Source of the DNA: Engraulis encrasicolus
Taxonomy: Eukaryota; Chordata; Actinopteri; Clupeiformes; Engraulidae
DNA length: 64,000 nt
Assembly: GCF_034702125.1 (NCBI RefSeq)
Contig: NC_085858.1
Coordinates: 53,849,286-53,913,285, forward strand
Reading direction: 5' to 3'
A program made the translations under genes and the position numbers. The notes under the pieces were generated by a model, which was given only the letters and a program-made list of their open reading frames with translations, was not told where the DNA came from and searched no databases. The first letter of the stretch is position 1. Each line of letters opens with the position of its first letter. Shown piece by piece: positions 45,027-58,700 of this stretch.

Positions 45027-45918
45027 CAGAGATGGGACCAAGTCACTAATTTGCAAGTCGCAAGTAAGTCTCAAGTCCTTCCAATCAAGTCCGAGTCAAG
45101 TCACAAGTTACGACACATTTGACCAAGTCAAGTCCAAGTCCAAGTCGTGCCAAAGCCAAGTCAAGTCCAAGTCCAAGTCTTATTTTTTCCAAGTCCTTAA
45201 CAAGTGACAGTATTGACAATTACTTTTGGTCATAAATTAATTACCTCTCGACACTGCTTCGCATGTCCCCCTTCGCCAGTCATGTCTCTTACATGATTTC
45301 ATGTTTTTTTGAGCATGGTTCGGCATGGTTTCTGGTTTGACTATGTTTAACTATAATATGAACCATGGTTTTAATCTGAAAACTAACCATGGTTTTACCA
45401 CGGTTTATAATTATTCATTAAATTACACCTAGTTGCCGCTTTTTTTATTCAATGCACAGTGACGGTGCTTGGAACAGAGGTTCGGTGCCTTGCTCAAGGG
45501 CACTTCAGTCATGGATGGAGGGGTAGGGAGAGATGGGCCTAAGGGTGGGATTCAAACCTGCAACTTTGTGATCTTCAGTCCAACTCCCTAACCATTACAC
45601 CACGGCTGCAAACAAGTTTTCATGTTTTTTGGGTGATTACGATTTTCGTAAGGGGTTCTAAACAAAAATAGTAGGCCTACTGGTACTGTTTAAGTGTACA
45701 TTGTTTAGTTTTTTCACACACAAATGAACAAATATATATATATATTCATTGACTTGGAATGCTATTGCAAGTCATTGCAAGCTAAAACTGGCAAGTCAAG
45801 TCAAGTCTCAAGTCAATAGCGTACAAGTCGAGTCAAGTCACAAGTCATTCCTAATATATTGGCAAGTCAAGTCTCAAGTCGAGTCATTTGTGACTCAAGT
45901 CACAAGTCCACATCTCTG
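45027..45918. mobile_element. hAT element built of AAGTC iterations, with nested SINE
   Basis: Ends cagagatgggaccaagtca and tgactcaag...ccacatctctg, flanked by atactgta (45019-45026) and acactgta (45919-45926), 7 of 8 matching. Both ends contain dozens of caagtc/aagtc copies. A tRNA-derived SINE body sits at about 45445-45612. Confidence 0.82.
45445..45612 (-). repeat. tRNA-derived SINE nested in the hAT element
   Basis: gccttgctcaagggcacttc and gtgggattcaaacctgcaac are landmarks of fish SINEs; the tRNA-like head is at the right end on the minus strand. Confidence 0.65.
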
Positions 45919-46311
45919 ACACTGTATTTTATGGCCTTTTTGTGCCTTATTAATGACATGACAGCAAAAATATAACGAAAATTATGGAAATCAGTGGGGC
46001 ACAGAGATGGTGGCAGGGTTGGGCCAAGACCCAAGCCGGACCCGAACCAAGGTCCCCATGGGCATGCAAGCCCAAATATGGGGGGCTTGGCGTGCTGCAT
46101 CACATTATCCCCAGTTGTTAATCAATGTCATTGCATAGGATTGTGTAACTACTTTGTAGATGGTTGTTGTTTGTAAATGGCCATTGTAGGATAACCCCCT
46201 TACTGACCTAGGAGAGAGCAAAATAACATCAACCATTTTTTTTCACACCCATTTACTGTATCATTGCTGGAACACACCACACATTGCACAATGTCAACTA
46301 AAGTACTTTGT

Positions 46312-46317
46312 TTTATT
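46312..46317 (-). promoter_or_regulatory. likely lin7b poly(A) signal
   Basis: AATAAA on the minus strand, about 890 nt after the lin7b stop. Confidence 0.45.
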
Positions 46318-47205
46318 GTTATGAACTAATCAGTAGTAGTACATACATACGGTAAGTACAACGTAAATACAGTGTAGGTGTGGGCACAGTGTGTTGAGGG
46401 GGTTGCATTTCCGCAGGCAGGTCAGGTCAGAGGCAGGCATGACCTTCCAAGCCCCACACCAATATCTCTGACCAGACAGGTCCCCTCCACCAGTGGTCTC
46501 TTGTCTCGGCTTCACCAGCGTAATCAGACCAATGAGATGGATGATATGACAACACAGGGCATGAAACCAACACAAGTTGCAGAAAGGAGTAGGAATGTGA
46601 CCCAACTGGGTATGATCAAACAAACAAACAAAAACAAACAGTAAAAAAAACAATGTTTAAATCAAGCTTAAGTCCTTAGTTCTGTCAAGAACAGATATGT
46701 CTGGAAAAGGAACGTCACACCAGTCTTGACGCCAGCAGCCTTATGAGGGAGTGAGGAAGGATGAACACCGTCTTCTTTCCTGATGTTTTCTTGGGGAAGT
46801 GCACCATACGTATATCCGCATGCAGCAAGTCTGCCAGGAGGTATGCACTATGTACTGATATATACAGTTTCAGAAGCTACAGCAAGTCAGCTCCTGTCTC
46901 TCTCTCTCTTTCTTTCTCTCAAATCAGGACTAACAACACAATCTAGGTACTGAGACCGCATAGATATTTAGAATAAAAAAAGGGGCGGGAGAGGTTGTCT
47001 TCTGACGGGGGAGCTATACGCTTCAACACACAACTATGTGTATAATAGAGGCTTAATTTAGATGGAGATAGTAGAGCAACATACGGACAACACAGCTAAG
47101 TCAACCCTACAGTACGCTGACTTCCTCTTACACGACAACCAACCACATGCCTTCCTGCCGGACTGACGTCGGGACGCTCTTTGGAAGAAGTAAGGAGGAG
47201 ACGGG

Positions 47206-47856
47206 CTAACCACGGGACTCCAAGGATCTGGAAGATGGACACACACATACAGAGCCCAGTGATTAAAGGTTCAATTGGTAACATTTTTAGGTTTTCATTA
47301 TGATTTTTCCCCATTTATTTGCAAAGAGTGGTGTCATTATGGCATGATAAACTCATAACAGGTGTAGGGTAGGGTTGGGGTTAGGGTAAAGGGTTAGGCA
47401 TTGTCACTTCTCTGCCCTGGCAGGCATCGAGGAGGGGAGGGAAAATCTTGTGAATTGTGCATTTAAGGTGTATGCTGTCCATACAGATATTCAAAGTTTG
47501 TATTTGTGCAGATGGACCAGCCACACCAAAAAGCAAAGCGCTGAAAATATCAGATCCAGACGGTTGGCGTCACTGCCGCAAGTGTTGACTTCAGTCAAGG
47601 TGTCTAAAATCTTACACGACAATGTTATGACAAGTCTGCACATGGGAGTGGTGGCACACCGTATTGTATGCGTGAATTTTTGGAGGGATACGTACGAGTA
47701 GCTGGTGTGTTGCTGGCGTCTCCGTGCGCTGCGCAGCTTCTCGAAGCGAGCCTCCATCTCCTCCAGGACCTTTGGGGTGTATCGCACCACCAGCTTCACC
47801 GAGCCCTGGGCCGCCTTCAGCAGCTCCACAGCCTTCTCATGGTGCTCACCCTCCAC

Positions 47857-47896
<40 letters not shown>

Positions 47897-50800
47897 AGCA
47901 CGCGCACGCACGCACGCGCGCACACGCACTCAAGCACGCACACACAAACACACATTCTATCAGGTTCATGTTTCATGGTATTAACCCTTCAAACATGAAG
48001 AGTTACATTGCAAAATGACGTAAACACCATTTTTTGACTTGTGCATCTTATTATTGGAAATGACTATTCAGTCGCACTAGGTCCTACAGTATCATCTACA
48101 AACCCCAACTCCGATGAAGTTGGGACGTTTGGTAAACAGTGAATAAAATCAAAATGCTATCATTTTCAAAACATTCAATCTATTCATTAGATGGAGAATA
48201 GTGAAAAGACAACATATTAAGTGTTAAAACCAAGAAAAAATATTGTTTTGGGGGACATATGTACTCATTTCTAATTTGATAAATCCAACACGTCTCAAAA
48301 GAGTTGGGACGGGGACAATAAATGGCAGCAAATGTCGAGGAAGACTAAAAACAAAACAAAAGACAACACTTAACAGTTAAATACATTAACCGATTGATAA
48401 ATTTATTTAAAGAACAGTGTTAATTCCTATCTTGGACATGATTTCACCAGCTTAAATGGTGGGTGTATTCCTTGTCATGTTTTGCAATGTTTTCCTTTCT
48501 GTAGTGCTTACAGTGTGACAGTTCTTGACCAAAAGCCCACCATTTTATCACCTGCTGGTCCTTATGATGGCGCCAAACTGTTAAAACATAGTAGAGAATG
48601 CAATTTGACCTTACTATGTGGCAGTAATCGAAGATCTCCATTCAAAATATAATGCATGAGTGGCTTTTCATGCTGTTTAAAACCCATTTATACCATTCAG
48701 CACTGTATTTAACTCTACAGATGAGTGAGAACATCTTAACCAATGCACTACTACACCCGCATGCTATCATGGAGGCTGACTTTTGAAGCTAGCACTAACA
48801 CAAGTTGGATGGTCCATTTTCACTGTAGCACAGGGTGTGCAATGCTCTATTATTGTCAAAAAGAATGGACTTCTAGAACTTCTGCCGACTTCTGTAAGCA
48901 AAGGACAGTTTCCCATGTCTTCTGGGTCTATTTCAAGTGAGCTCAGGTGCTTAGGAGAATGTTACACCCCTGTATCATTTGCACGCATTAAGCATTCTTA
49001 ATATGGTCAATTTTCAATAGCTCTAATTCCTGGAGTGCTAGAGTGAGACTACAGCCAATATATATTTCATGATGTCATGAACCTATACAATGATTTTAGT
49101 AACAAAAATATGTCTTATATACACTCAATCGTGGTAAATCAAAGGGAATTCAAAAATGTATGTAATAACTATGGTAATTATTCCCTTTGCATCTTTAATT
49201 CTGAGTGACTCAGCCTCTCTGTGATGATCTTATACCTGGACACCTATATTGTCTGTCAGTACAATTCATTTTGAAATGTTCTTCTTTGTTGTTTTATCTT
49301 ATTTGGATGTTTACTAGGTTTCACTGATCCCCGTCCCAACTTATTTGAGACGTGTTGGATTTATCAAATTAGAAATGAGTACATATGTCCCCCAAAACAA
49401 TTTTTTTTCTCAGTTTTAACACTTAATATGTTGTCTTTTCACTATTCTCCATCTAAGGAATAGATTGAATGTTTTGAAAATGATAGCATTTTGATTTTAT
49501 TCACTGTTTACCAAACGTCCCAACTTCACCGGAGTTGGGGTTTGTACGTACAGTATGTGTGAATTCTTGCCACTCACATCTTTTGATAATACACTTTTTA
49601 AATCTATAGAAAATGCATCTTGCCATGCAGTGCAACACCCAAAACAAAGATGTCAATATCCCCAAGTGCCCCAAAATGAATATACGTTATTTTTGCAACG
49701 AAGCTCTTCATATTCATGTTTGCGCACACACACTGAGGTTTGTGATTCTTCATTACATCTACCTGCAATGAGAGGAAGCCGTTTCTCTACAACTATACAA
49801 TAATCCTATACATTAACATATATGAACTGCACATACAGTAAGCCCTCTGTTTCTCTAACAGGCACATGAGACCATTGTCTTGCTGAGTCGAGGCACTGTT
49901 CCAGGATTAGCATGACCATTTTCACACGACAAAATGAACAGGGGATTTCCTGGCAGGGGGAGCTGAGAGGACCATCTGCTTGCCCCGAGAGTAATCTGCT
50001 AACCGTCTCTCTGGTAAACGGCCCATTGGGCTGACGTCCACTAAGCACCTCACACACAACACACTAACGTGCACCTTCCTCTTCTCCAATCCACCCCACA
50101 CCCCAAAGCTTGCTCTGTCCCATCCACTTATACAAAACACCCATTACGGCTAACCTCTGTGTGTGTGTGTTACTGATGACTATTTATTTGAGCTTTATTG
50201 ATTATTGGGTCAGAGTCAGACGTGGGCTCCGAACATTTGTGAAAATCTCAAGTGGCCCCAAAGTTGGGAAGGGTTGAGAACCTCTGGCTCACTATTAAGT
50301 AAGAATATATTGAGAGGAAGGACATAGATTTTACCCCACGCCATTGACATGACCATGATAAAAAGCCATAGACTCCACTCCCCTGCCCCACTCACCACTA
50401 AGGGTGTGCAAAAAAAAAAAATCGTCATGACAATGCATTCATGATATACTGCATCGATTCATGACAATGTATTGTGATACTTATTTTCACGATATACTAT
50501 TAATGCCAATCGATTATTTAATAATAAAAATGAATTTGCCACTGGTTCACTATCTTCAGTAGAATGTAGGTAATATTTCTGTTGTAATGGAAGCTTTCTC
50601 CCAGATGCTAAAATGCTTAATAAAATTAATTGACTTATGAATGCTACACAGCAACTGGCAAATAAGCTGCATTTTTACACATTTACAGAAGTAAACATTG
50701 CAATAGTACATGAATCGCAATGCATCGTGATAGAATCGCATCGTGGCATGTGTATCGTGAATCCTTTGCCAATACCCTGCCCCCACTCACCACGCCATTG

Positions 50801-53800
50801 ACTGACAGGAGCTGGTCGCCCCTCTTCAGGCCTCCCTGCCTGTCGGCCACCCCGCCGGGGATGACGCGGGAGATGTAGATGGGCGAGTTTTGCTCCTTGC
50901 CCCCCATGATGTTGAAGCCCAGGCCCTCGTCCGTCTTGGGCAGCTCCACCACGCGGGGATGAGCGTGCCCCTCGCTGGCAGCGAAGGCGGCTACGGTGGC
51001 CTGCAAGGATCAGAGAGAAGGGATCAGGGGCTATTTCTGTTTTGTTGGCGCTCCCTCGGGATGCACATTATCACACACACACACACACGCACGCACGGAC
51101 ACAGACACAGCAGTGGTGCACATGCATGCCATGCTTGACTTGTATAGTAATTACTTCTCTGATGATCATTACTTTATTACAACTGATATCAACAGTCATA
51201 ATATGCAATAACTTTACAATAATAATACGCTACTTAATCCTTAACCCATTAAGACACGGCGTTACAAATTTGCTGTTACCAGAATGGCAATGACCAAGTC
51301 GAGGTGCATTACTAAAGGCCCTGTCTTATGTCATAGTACTGTAGTACTATAGTAGTTAACTTTTCAATGTCTTTTACGGCGTGCCACTGGAGGTACAGCG
51401 TGCATTAAGGGCCTACCTTTTTTAGGAATAAGCTGAGAAGGTGACACACTCTACTAGAAGTAAATGCCACTAAGTATGGTGACACGTGTAAGGGGGTGCA
51501 GCGATTTCGGTCGTAACACATCACCCATGGCCGGATTACCCTTAAGAGCCAGCGGCACAGTGCCCAGGGACAACAAGCGTTGGCAAATACCGAGGGGGTC
51601 ACCGATATGATACAAACGTTCGTAAAGGGGGCGCCTGTGAGATATAGTGCGCAGGAGGAGCACCATGTTTACAATCTTGCGCTACTGCACACTTCACCCT
51701 AGCAATCCCATGCTGTTCTGATGCCATGCTTCACACTGTGATGGTGGCCATGGTGCTCTGCTCTGACTGTCGTGCCAATGAGCCGGGCTCTTCGGTGCAG
51801 TGGTCAGAGCCTCAATTTGGTACCCCTGAAGGTCTGGGTTCAAGTCACAGCAGGGCAACTCTACTCCCCTGTGCCACACACACACACACACACACACACA
51901 CCATTGTTTAAACTGCCGTGAAAGAGTAGTGAAATAACAAGCATGCTTACTTTGGCTGTGGCCTGGGCTCGTACTTCAGGGCCCCCTACAATGTCCAGCG
52001 TGTCATAGAGCTGCTCATACACCTGGTGGAGAGGAGAGAACAGAGTCAGGAGCAATCACATCCAAACCAACAAGACTGGCATTTCATGATTAAAATGTTC
52101 TGCAGTTTAAAGGAACACTAAGCCGTTTTCCCTCTTTGATCAACGTACAAGTTGGAAGCCGAGGCATGACAGGGATTCTGGCCCAATCATTCAGATATGA
52201 CTTACACATAGGTACTGTAGTTACAGTCCATGATGGGTGGCAAACTGAACTAAACTAAACAATAATTACTAACTTAAGTGCTTATCGTCCCAGTATACAG
52301 TCAATGCCAGGGGTATTCAATTAAAAGTCACTGAGGTGCAATTTATCTAATTCCTCACAGAAAAAGGGCCGAACATGTTAGCGCGCCTATGGGTGCATCC
52401 CAATATGTGTCCTTGCCTCCTCCACTTGTGCTTGTCTCCTCGTCCCGCCTCCTGGCCCCTCCTCCGTGGAGAAAACGATAAAGTTTCCCAGCTGTCAGCC
52501 TCGCCACAACAACTTTTGAGGGACTGTTTATCATTCACCATCCCAATTGCAAATGAGAAAAAGACTTTACAATTTAGCTTTTGCAAGATATTGAAATATA
52601 ATGCTGTTGTCAGTGATGTCATCATGATGAGAAGCAAGTGGAGGAGGCAAGTGGAGGAGGCAAGGTCACATATTGGGATGCACCCTATGTTTTCATTTTG
52701 TTCAGACCTCATGGAGGGTATTAGCCATGCCATGCAAGGGCCGGATCTGGCCCAAGGCCAGTTGAATAGCCCTGGGGCCGGATTCACAAAAGTTTTCTTA
52801 AGATAAATCTTAGGAAGATTCTTAAGAAAAAAAGTAAGAAGTTCCTAAGATTCATCTCAACTGAAATCCTTCAATATTTTCTTAAGAACAATGCCAGGTC
52901 CCTAAGACTTGAAAAGCCAAAGAATTTTGGAGCTATTGCATTTAGACTTAGAAAAACTACTCAGTGTTCCTTTAACAGCGAGAGTGAATGCTTGTAAAAA
53001 CAAGACATCAGCCTAAATCATTCTGACATCTGCAAGCCAAACGACATTGTGATTAGACTGAAAGACTAATAGTGCATAATATATGACATGACATTTCAGC
53101 AAGACTCTAACTTGTGTAAGATCTACCGGAAAGTTTGTACAGGATTAAATGATGTAAAAAAATAAATAAAAAAAAAACACCTCTCCATTCGATCTCAAGT
53201 CACGTCTTCAATTTGTAATTGAAAGGGTTTGGTGAATAGATGAGTGACAAATTATCAGCATTGACAGACTGTTTCAGCTACCAGTGACAGGCCAACAGGG
53301 CAACCTATCATCCAGCAAAAACCTAGCATTATCAATAAGGCTATCATTCATCTCTGTGACAACAAACAACACTGTGCATTCTGACGATTACACTGAGCAA
53401 AGAGTGAGGATGCAAGTGGTGTATGTTGCAGGTGCACAGACCATGTGTTACCATTCATTAGACCAGGTGGATATCATATCAATCTGGGAGTAGCGGGTGG
53501 TGGGGGAGGGGAAGACAGCAAGGCATCTACAAAAAATCACCAGTTAACCTCATTTACCATGATCAGCCAGTTTCCTTGAAATGCACTAATGCTGACTGGA
53601 GACACTTGCAGGGAAAAAGACAGTTCAGAGATCATCAGTTACACACCCAGATAGGTTGGGATGGACACATAATGGACAAAATCAGACTGCATCACCTCTC
53701 TGATTGCAGCACAGAACTTGCTCTGAAGAACCCGCTGAAGGGCTTGAAGTTTGGGTGGGGGCAGCTCCCCACTTCTCTGCAACCTGTCCAACAACTCAAT

Positions 53801-54278
53801 CACTCGACAGATATCTGGTAGGAGATGAGGAGATAAGAGAGTAAGAAAGTGGGATATGAGAAGGCAGCTTGCCAAAACCTAGATTCAAATATATTTAATG
53901 GCCATTTCCATGCATTTTACAACATATGCCTACTACAGTTAAATAACTCATTTGGCATTATTATAAGACAGCCAGGTAGAAGAATGCACGCGTAATTGGT
54001 TGAGTAGGCAGAATATGTCCTCGCACCCACCACACACGCACATCAGCCGTCTATTTTCATTGAAGAGCTCCCCCCTACGTCCGTTGTCATTAGTGACAAC
54101 TAATCCCACTTGTCGCCAACGCAGCTAGTGCGCTGACGACGCACAAAGACTATTTCAGAGACTCATTTCTTTGACAGCACAACCGCATTTGTCATGAGGA
54201 AACTCTTCACTCAATCATAATCAATACATCTTATTGGGTACCTCTTTCGAGACATAGCGGTTCCGCCATAGTCGCCAT
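47206..54278 (-). CDS. lin7b: lin7b, LIN-7 homologue B (L27 + PDZ scaffold), 6 coding exons
   Basis: Exons 54278-54242, 53814-53696, 52022-51951, 51000-50791, 47859-47696 and 47227-47206 sum to 624 nt: 207 aa plus TAG, the same length as human LIN7B. The L27 domain (residues about 13-65; [20 protein letters not shown]) binds CASK/MPP partners. The PDZ domain (about 92-175) carries the GLGF loop ([10 protein letters not shown]), [20 protein letters not shown] and LLSVNGVSVEGE. The C-terminus SYSSLESRG is the LIN7B ending and separates it from LIN7A/C. It acts at basolateral junctions and synapses in the LIN-2/7/10-type complex. The start [13 protein letters not shown] matches the human MAALVEPLGLERD. 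The 3'ss of exon 5 lies in a (GT)n tract. Confidence 0.97.
47861..47893. repeat. (AC)n microsatellite at the lin7b exon 5 acceptor
   Basis: In the transcript a (GU)n tract runs straight into the acceptor (gtgtgtgtag at 47860 and up), replacing a normal polypyrimidine tract. Confidence 0.9.
48099..49544. mobile_element. 1.45-kb DNA transposon with about 230-bp TIRs
   Basis: Begins caaaccccaactccgatgaa and ends with its near-complement (ttcaccggagttggggtttg), flanked by TA at both sides (48097-48098, 49545-49546). The inverted similarity continues to about 48320 and from about 49325. No long transposase frame. Lies in lin7b intron 4. Tc1/mariner superfamily is likely from the TA target. Confidence 0.8.
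50403..50765. repeat. ATCG-rich dispersed repeat in lin7b intron 4
   Basis: Repeated aatcgcatcgtg / tcatgatatactgcatcgat motifs, ending 26 bp from the lin7b exon 4 donor. Similar in kind to 16690-16930. Confidence 0.45.
51781..51860 (+). repeat. tRNA-derived SINE head
   Basis: ggctcttcggtgcagtggtc followed by gtctgggttcaagtcac (box A and B-like), in lin7b intron 3, ending in (AC)n. Confidence 0.55.
52391..52685. mobile_element. MITE in lin7b intron 2
   Basis: Ends gggtgcatcccaatatgtg and cacatattgggatgcaccc, with tat on both flanks. The interior has ggagaaaacgataaag, shared with about 745-785. Confidence 0.75.
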
Positions 54279-54927
54279 GTCCGCTTCCTTCCCAGTGTGG
54301 TAATATGATGACATCATGGAGATGAACTCGCCTTCAGCCTCTGCGGTGCGATGAAAGGACGTGTGTGGTGCGCTCGGCAGGATGCCAAAAGGGGAGTGCA
54401 ATCCTAAGAATATTCCCAAGACCTTCAGCCGCCTTCTGTGCAATCGAGAGGTAGCGTGCCGTCCCCGTGTCTTGCGTGGTCGTATCCTGGGGTTGGGGAA
54501 CACCTTAAACTGGGAAGATGACTGCCAGCGGAGACGTAAGGGAGAGGAGGACCACTTGACTTATCTACGTAATGCACTACGTAACACTCTCTGAGAGCAG
54601 GGCGCATCTTTAAATTGTCACTCAAGAAGCACTGTAAGCTAAGGCTTTTCAAGGATACACTGTTGTGTGTTGAGCTACTACCTTCGTAGTTACTGGTGTT
54701 CTAGTCATACAATTATGAAAAATATTAATTGGCAGTTTCATCTTGATACAATTGAATTATGTAAAATATGAATTGGCCTTTCCACAGTATTGACAATACC
54801 TGTCAAAAAATATCAGTCTGACTTGCATCCTTGTATGACCTGTACATAAGAAGAAACTGTCAACAAAGCTGACTTGACAACAGGGACATACACAAAGCCA
54901 GATAACATGGTTAAGTAAAAAAGGTAT
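54279..54927. other. short spacer between snrnp70 and lin7b
   Basis: About 650 bp separate the snrnp70 poly(A) signal from the lin7b start codon. It should contain the lin7b promoter and 5'UTR; no TATA box is obvious. Confidence 0.5.
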
Positions 54928-54933
54928 TTTATT
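54928..54933 (-). promoter_or_regulatory. snrnp70 poly(A) signal
   Basis: AATAAA on the minus strand, about 820 nt after the snrnp70 stop; it defines a 3'UTR of roughly 0.8 kb. Confidence 0.6.
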
Positions 54934-55752
54934 AAAAGAGAATGTAGATGCAGAACAGAATCAAATGACTCCAAAGGAGCGGTTCACAAGGGCTTTCTCG
55001 AAACAATTAGAATTAACATAATAATTACAAACAAAAAATGATAGTGAGCCTGTGGGAACATTCTCTTCAGATTAAAAACAAACTGTAGGGGGTGTTCATA
55101 ACTTCCATAATGGAGGATGGTGTTACTGGTCAATTTGCCTTCGTGCTGAAGTAAAGAGCTGGTGTGGGGAGACTTTTTCTGTTGCCAAAAAAACCCAAAA
55201 CATTTGTTTTCAAAAAACGGACGACAAAGCAAGCATGGAAGCTTGGCATCTCAGGGGGAAAAAAAAAAAGAAAAAAAATAAATAAAAAATTCGGTGCTAC
55301 AGCAAAGTGTCCCAATATTCCGCATAAAGCACTACAGTCGTCACAGACAAGGGTGTGTGTTGAAGTGAATTCATGAGAGATGAAGGAGGGAGGAGGACCT
55401 TTGTTGGACTGACCAAAGCTTTAAAAGCAGACGTGAGCGAACATGTTCATATGCATGAAGTTCCTATTGATGATCCAAGTCCTGAGACACCGGGCTGGAC
55501 TCAACTCACCCATTTTGGTACACAGTAGCTTTATTACATCACAGCTTTCTATTACTATGCATGAGTGGGCACACATCAGGTAAGCACAAGGACACTGAAG
55601 ACCATTTGTGTTTGTTGAGTGTGGGAGGCTTTGCCTCAAACCAACATGCCAAAAGGACAACTGCAACAAAACCAGAAGCCAATGTAAATAAATGAATGAA
55701 TGAATGAATGAATGAATGTCTCAGTAGGATTTCAGACAGGGTTGTTTTTGGA

Positions 55753-58700
55753 TCAGTACTCGTCGGCTTGTGCCTCCATCTTGTATCCGTTCTCGTTAGA
55801 GCCGTAGCCTTCTCCCGACTGCATGGACTCCTGGTCCATCATCATCATCCTCATGCCGTCCTGCGAGCCCTCTTCAGACTGGGGTGGCATGCCCTCTCCC
55901 CTCTCCCTCTCCCTCTCCTCGCCCCCGTTGCCCATGTCATCCATGTCGCTGGAGGGGTGCAGCATGGAGTGGCGCTCCTCTCGGCGGTCTCCCCGCTCCC
56001 GGTCGCCCCTGTCCCTCTTGTGCTCGCGGTCGCGATCGCGGTCCCTCCTCCTCTCGCCGCGGTCTCGGTCCCGGTCCTTGTCGCGGTGGCTGCGCCGTCT
56101 GTCGCGGTCCCGGTCTCTGTCCCTGTCCCGATCCCTGTCTCTGCCTCCTCCCCTCTCCTCCCTCTCCTCCCTCTCCTCCCCCTCCATGCCTGGTTCCTCT
56201 CCGTGGCCCATGTCTCCTCCTGCCATCTCATCCATGCTCCGGTCTCCTCCTTCTCCCATCATGCCATCCATGCCGGGGCCCTCTTCGCCTCCCTCCGCTC
56301 CCTTCCCTCTCTCTCGGTCCCTCTTCCTGTCCCTGCTTCTGCTCCTCCTCTTGCGATCGCGGTCGCGGCTGCGTTCTCTGCTGCGCCCTTCTGGCCCGCC
56401 GGGTACCCCCGCGCCTCCTCCGCGCTCCCGCTCCCTGTCCCTACGGCCCCTACCCTCCTCTGGTGCCCCTCCTCCTGCTGCTGCTCCGCCCCTCTCTCTC
56501 TCCCGGGAACGGGAGCGCCTGCGTCTTTCTCTTGAACGGGAGCGGCGGCGTTCACCGCGCTCACCCTTGTCGCCGCGTTCACGCTCCCGGCTCCTCTCTC
56601 GCCGATCACGCTCGCCGCGGTCCCGATCACTGCAACAACACAGGACGAGAGACAATTACATTTGAGGGGAAGCCGCGACAACAGATTGCTTCAAAAGGTT
56701 CACACAGCTTATTTTTTTTCTTTCATGATCAATGGTACTCACCCGCCGCCTCCACCAATCGGTCTGTCATCGTAGCGAGACGTGTCGTCCCTGCCAGAGT
56801 GCTTAATGTTGACGTCTGCCCCTCCCCTTCGGGTCCCACCCAGGCCACCACCTATCCAGACAAAACACAACACCATTACTACTACACACTGAAAAGTGTA
56901 ATTAACGGTATACAGATGACAATGAACACTCAAGAGTAACGAGTCAAGAGTAGACCTCAGTGGTGCCTTTCTTACCAAGCCTACGTGGATGCCACCCCTT
57001 CACCGTGCGACCCCTCTCCACGTCCACCAGCACTCTTCTCCCGTCTATCTTCTTGCCGTCCGCATGCTTGTAGGCAGCTACCGGAGAACGGAGAAAAAAC
57101 AAGTGTGAGAAAGGGGGAAAGCCGTGCAGACGTGGAGGTTTTGAAGGCCTCTCCTGCTCAGCACATTTCTGCAGTCCACAAGAGGAGGACACCTGGATAC
57201 TGCTTACCTTCACCGAGAGGAGGAAAAAGGACAGGGTGGAGCATTTTCAAAAACGTTTCAAAGCTGAATTCCATGTCGTCTCTGCTTTGCCTTCGACCAG
57301 ATAAAGTTCATTTTCAAACCACTCCAGTTACGGAGTCAAACAGGAATGGAGGTCCTTCAAATAGCAGCATTGAACCATTTACTGAACTTTGTAGCTTAGA
57401 ACAGTAACATTATGAAACTATGAAATATTTCTGCTGCATACTTACATCTCCATGCCTACCTTTCCAAAATCAGCCTTGCCATCACTTTGAAATGGCATTG
57501 AAGGCTGTTATTTCACATGTTGTGGTATAAATGGGTTCATCAACCCTCAAGATAGGGTCAGGGTGATGTATTTAATCCATTAGAGAAGCTTACTTATGAA
57601 CCCATCCCTTTTTTCCTATTAGTTTTGTTTGGGTTATGTCTTTGCTTTAGACACATTCGCCCAATCAATAAAATTAAAGCAAAAGGTTTAAGGAGTGCCA
57701 GTTTCACAATGGCTTTTACACTCCTGGTCTACTGGTTTAAGGGGGTCAAGAGAGTTTGATCAAGTACAAGCAAGAGTGTAAAGTAATGCTGGTGCAAGTA
57801 AACTCCTTTGGGCAGATTGCAGCCTCGAATCTCTTTCCCTTGTTGACCAGCTGTCTTGGCATGCAACACTGCAGGTCAGCAGAAAAATACTCCCATATCA
57901 AAATAAATACCATGACAAAATAAAATAAAAAAGTGCCTGCGTGGTTTGTTGGCTGAAATTCAGCCTTTCTGAACATAAAATGCCAGACTGGAGAGGTTTT
58001 TTTTTCGGACAGAGCCTCAATCATGTCATGTTGTCCAGTTAACATCCACAGAAAAGACATGCACTGTGTCACTCCCAGTAAGAAGTTACCAGCCTTACCT
58101 GACGCCTCCCATCACACACATACACACACGCACATCACACTCACAAATGCAGAAATAAGAACTGCTATAATTCTGGAATATACTAATTTAGATGTCGAAA
58201 TACAAATTTTTGGCCGAAAAAAAAAAAAAAAGTTGCCAACCGTGCAGAAAAGCTGAGTCTCGTGGCATTCTGAGGATCAGAGAACCAGTGTCCAGTTGAA
58301 TGAGTACAATATGAAATATTTTGAAAAATGAAAAATGTTTTAAATTATTATTTTTAAAGTCAAGAAATCTATGGTAACATGAGGGACCACATACTAGTCA
58401 CCACATACTAGTACCTGCATCCAGCATCTTACCACCTGCCGCCAAGGCAGCTACCTCACCTGCGTGGACACGGGCCTCAAGTACCCTGGAGGAAACGTCT
58501 GGAAACGCAGCGTACGGTTCACCTCACAGTTCCCATAACTTACGCATGAGGGCTACATAACGTCCAGTCGCTTTGACGCGAAAAGATCGGGTATCATCCA
58601 GTTCTTTAGTGGATTGGGGGACGGGGGAGCGCGCGGATCGATCCGTCTTGCTACTCTCGGTCTGCACTGCAGATGAGGTGAAGATCCAGTGGCGTAGGGC

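Larger units (their letters stand above)
44700..47205. other. spacer between cmc4 and lin7b with lin7b 3'UTR
   Basis: Holds the hAT element 45027-45918. The part from 47205 down to about 46295 is probable lin7b 3'UTR (AATAAA on the minus strand at 46317-46312). No other gene seen. Confidence 0.5.

Noticed and set aside
54231..54503. Extended N-terminus for lin7b
   Set aside because: The frame runs upstream of MATMAEPL, but this Met aligns with the human LIN7B start and the upstream residues have no family match.
55823..56939. Long plus-strand frames (275-351 aa) rich in Ser/Arg/Pro
   Set aside because: Antisense of the snrnp70 RS-domain exon; low-complexity composition keeps several frames open.
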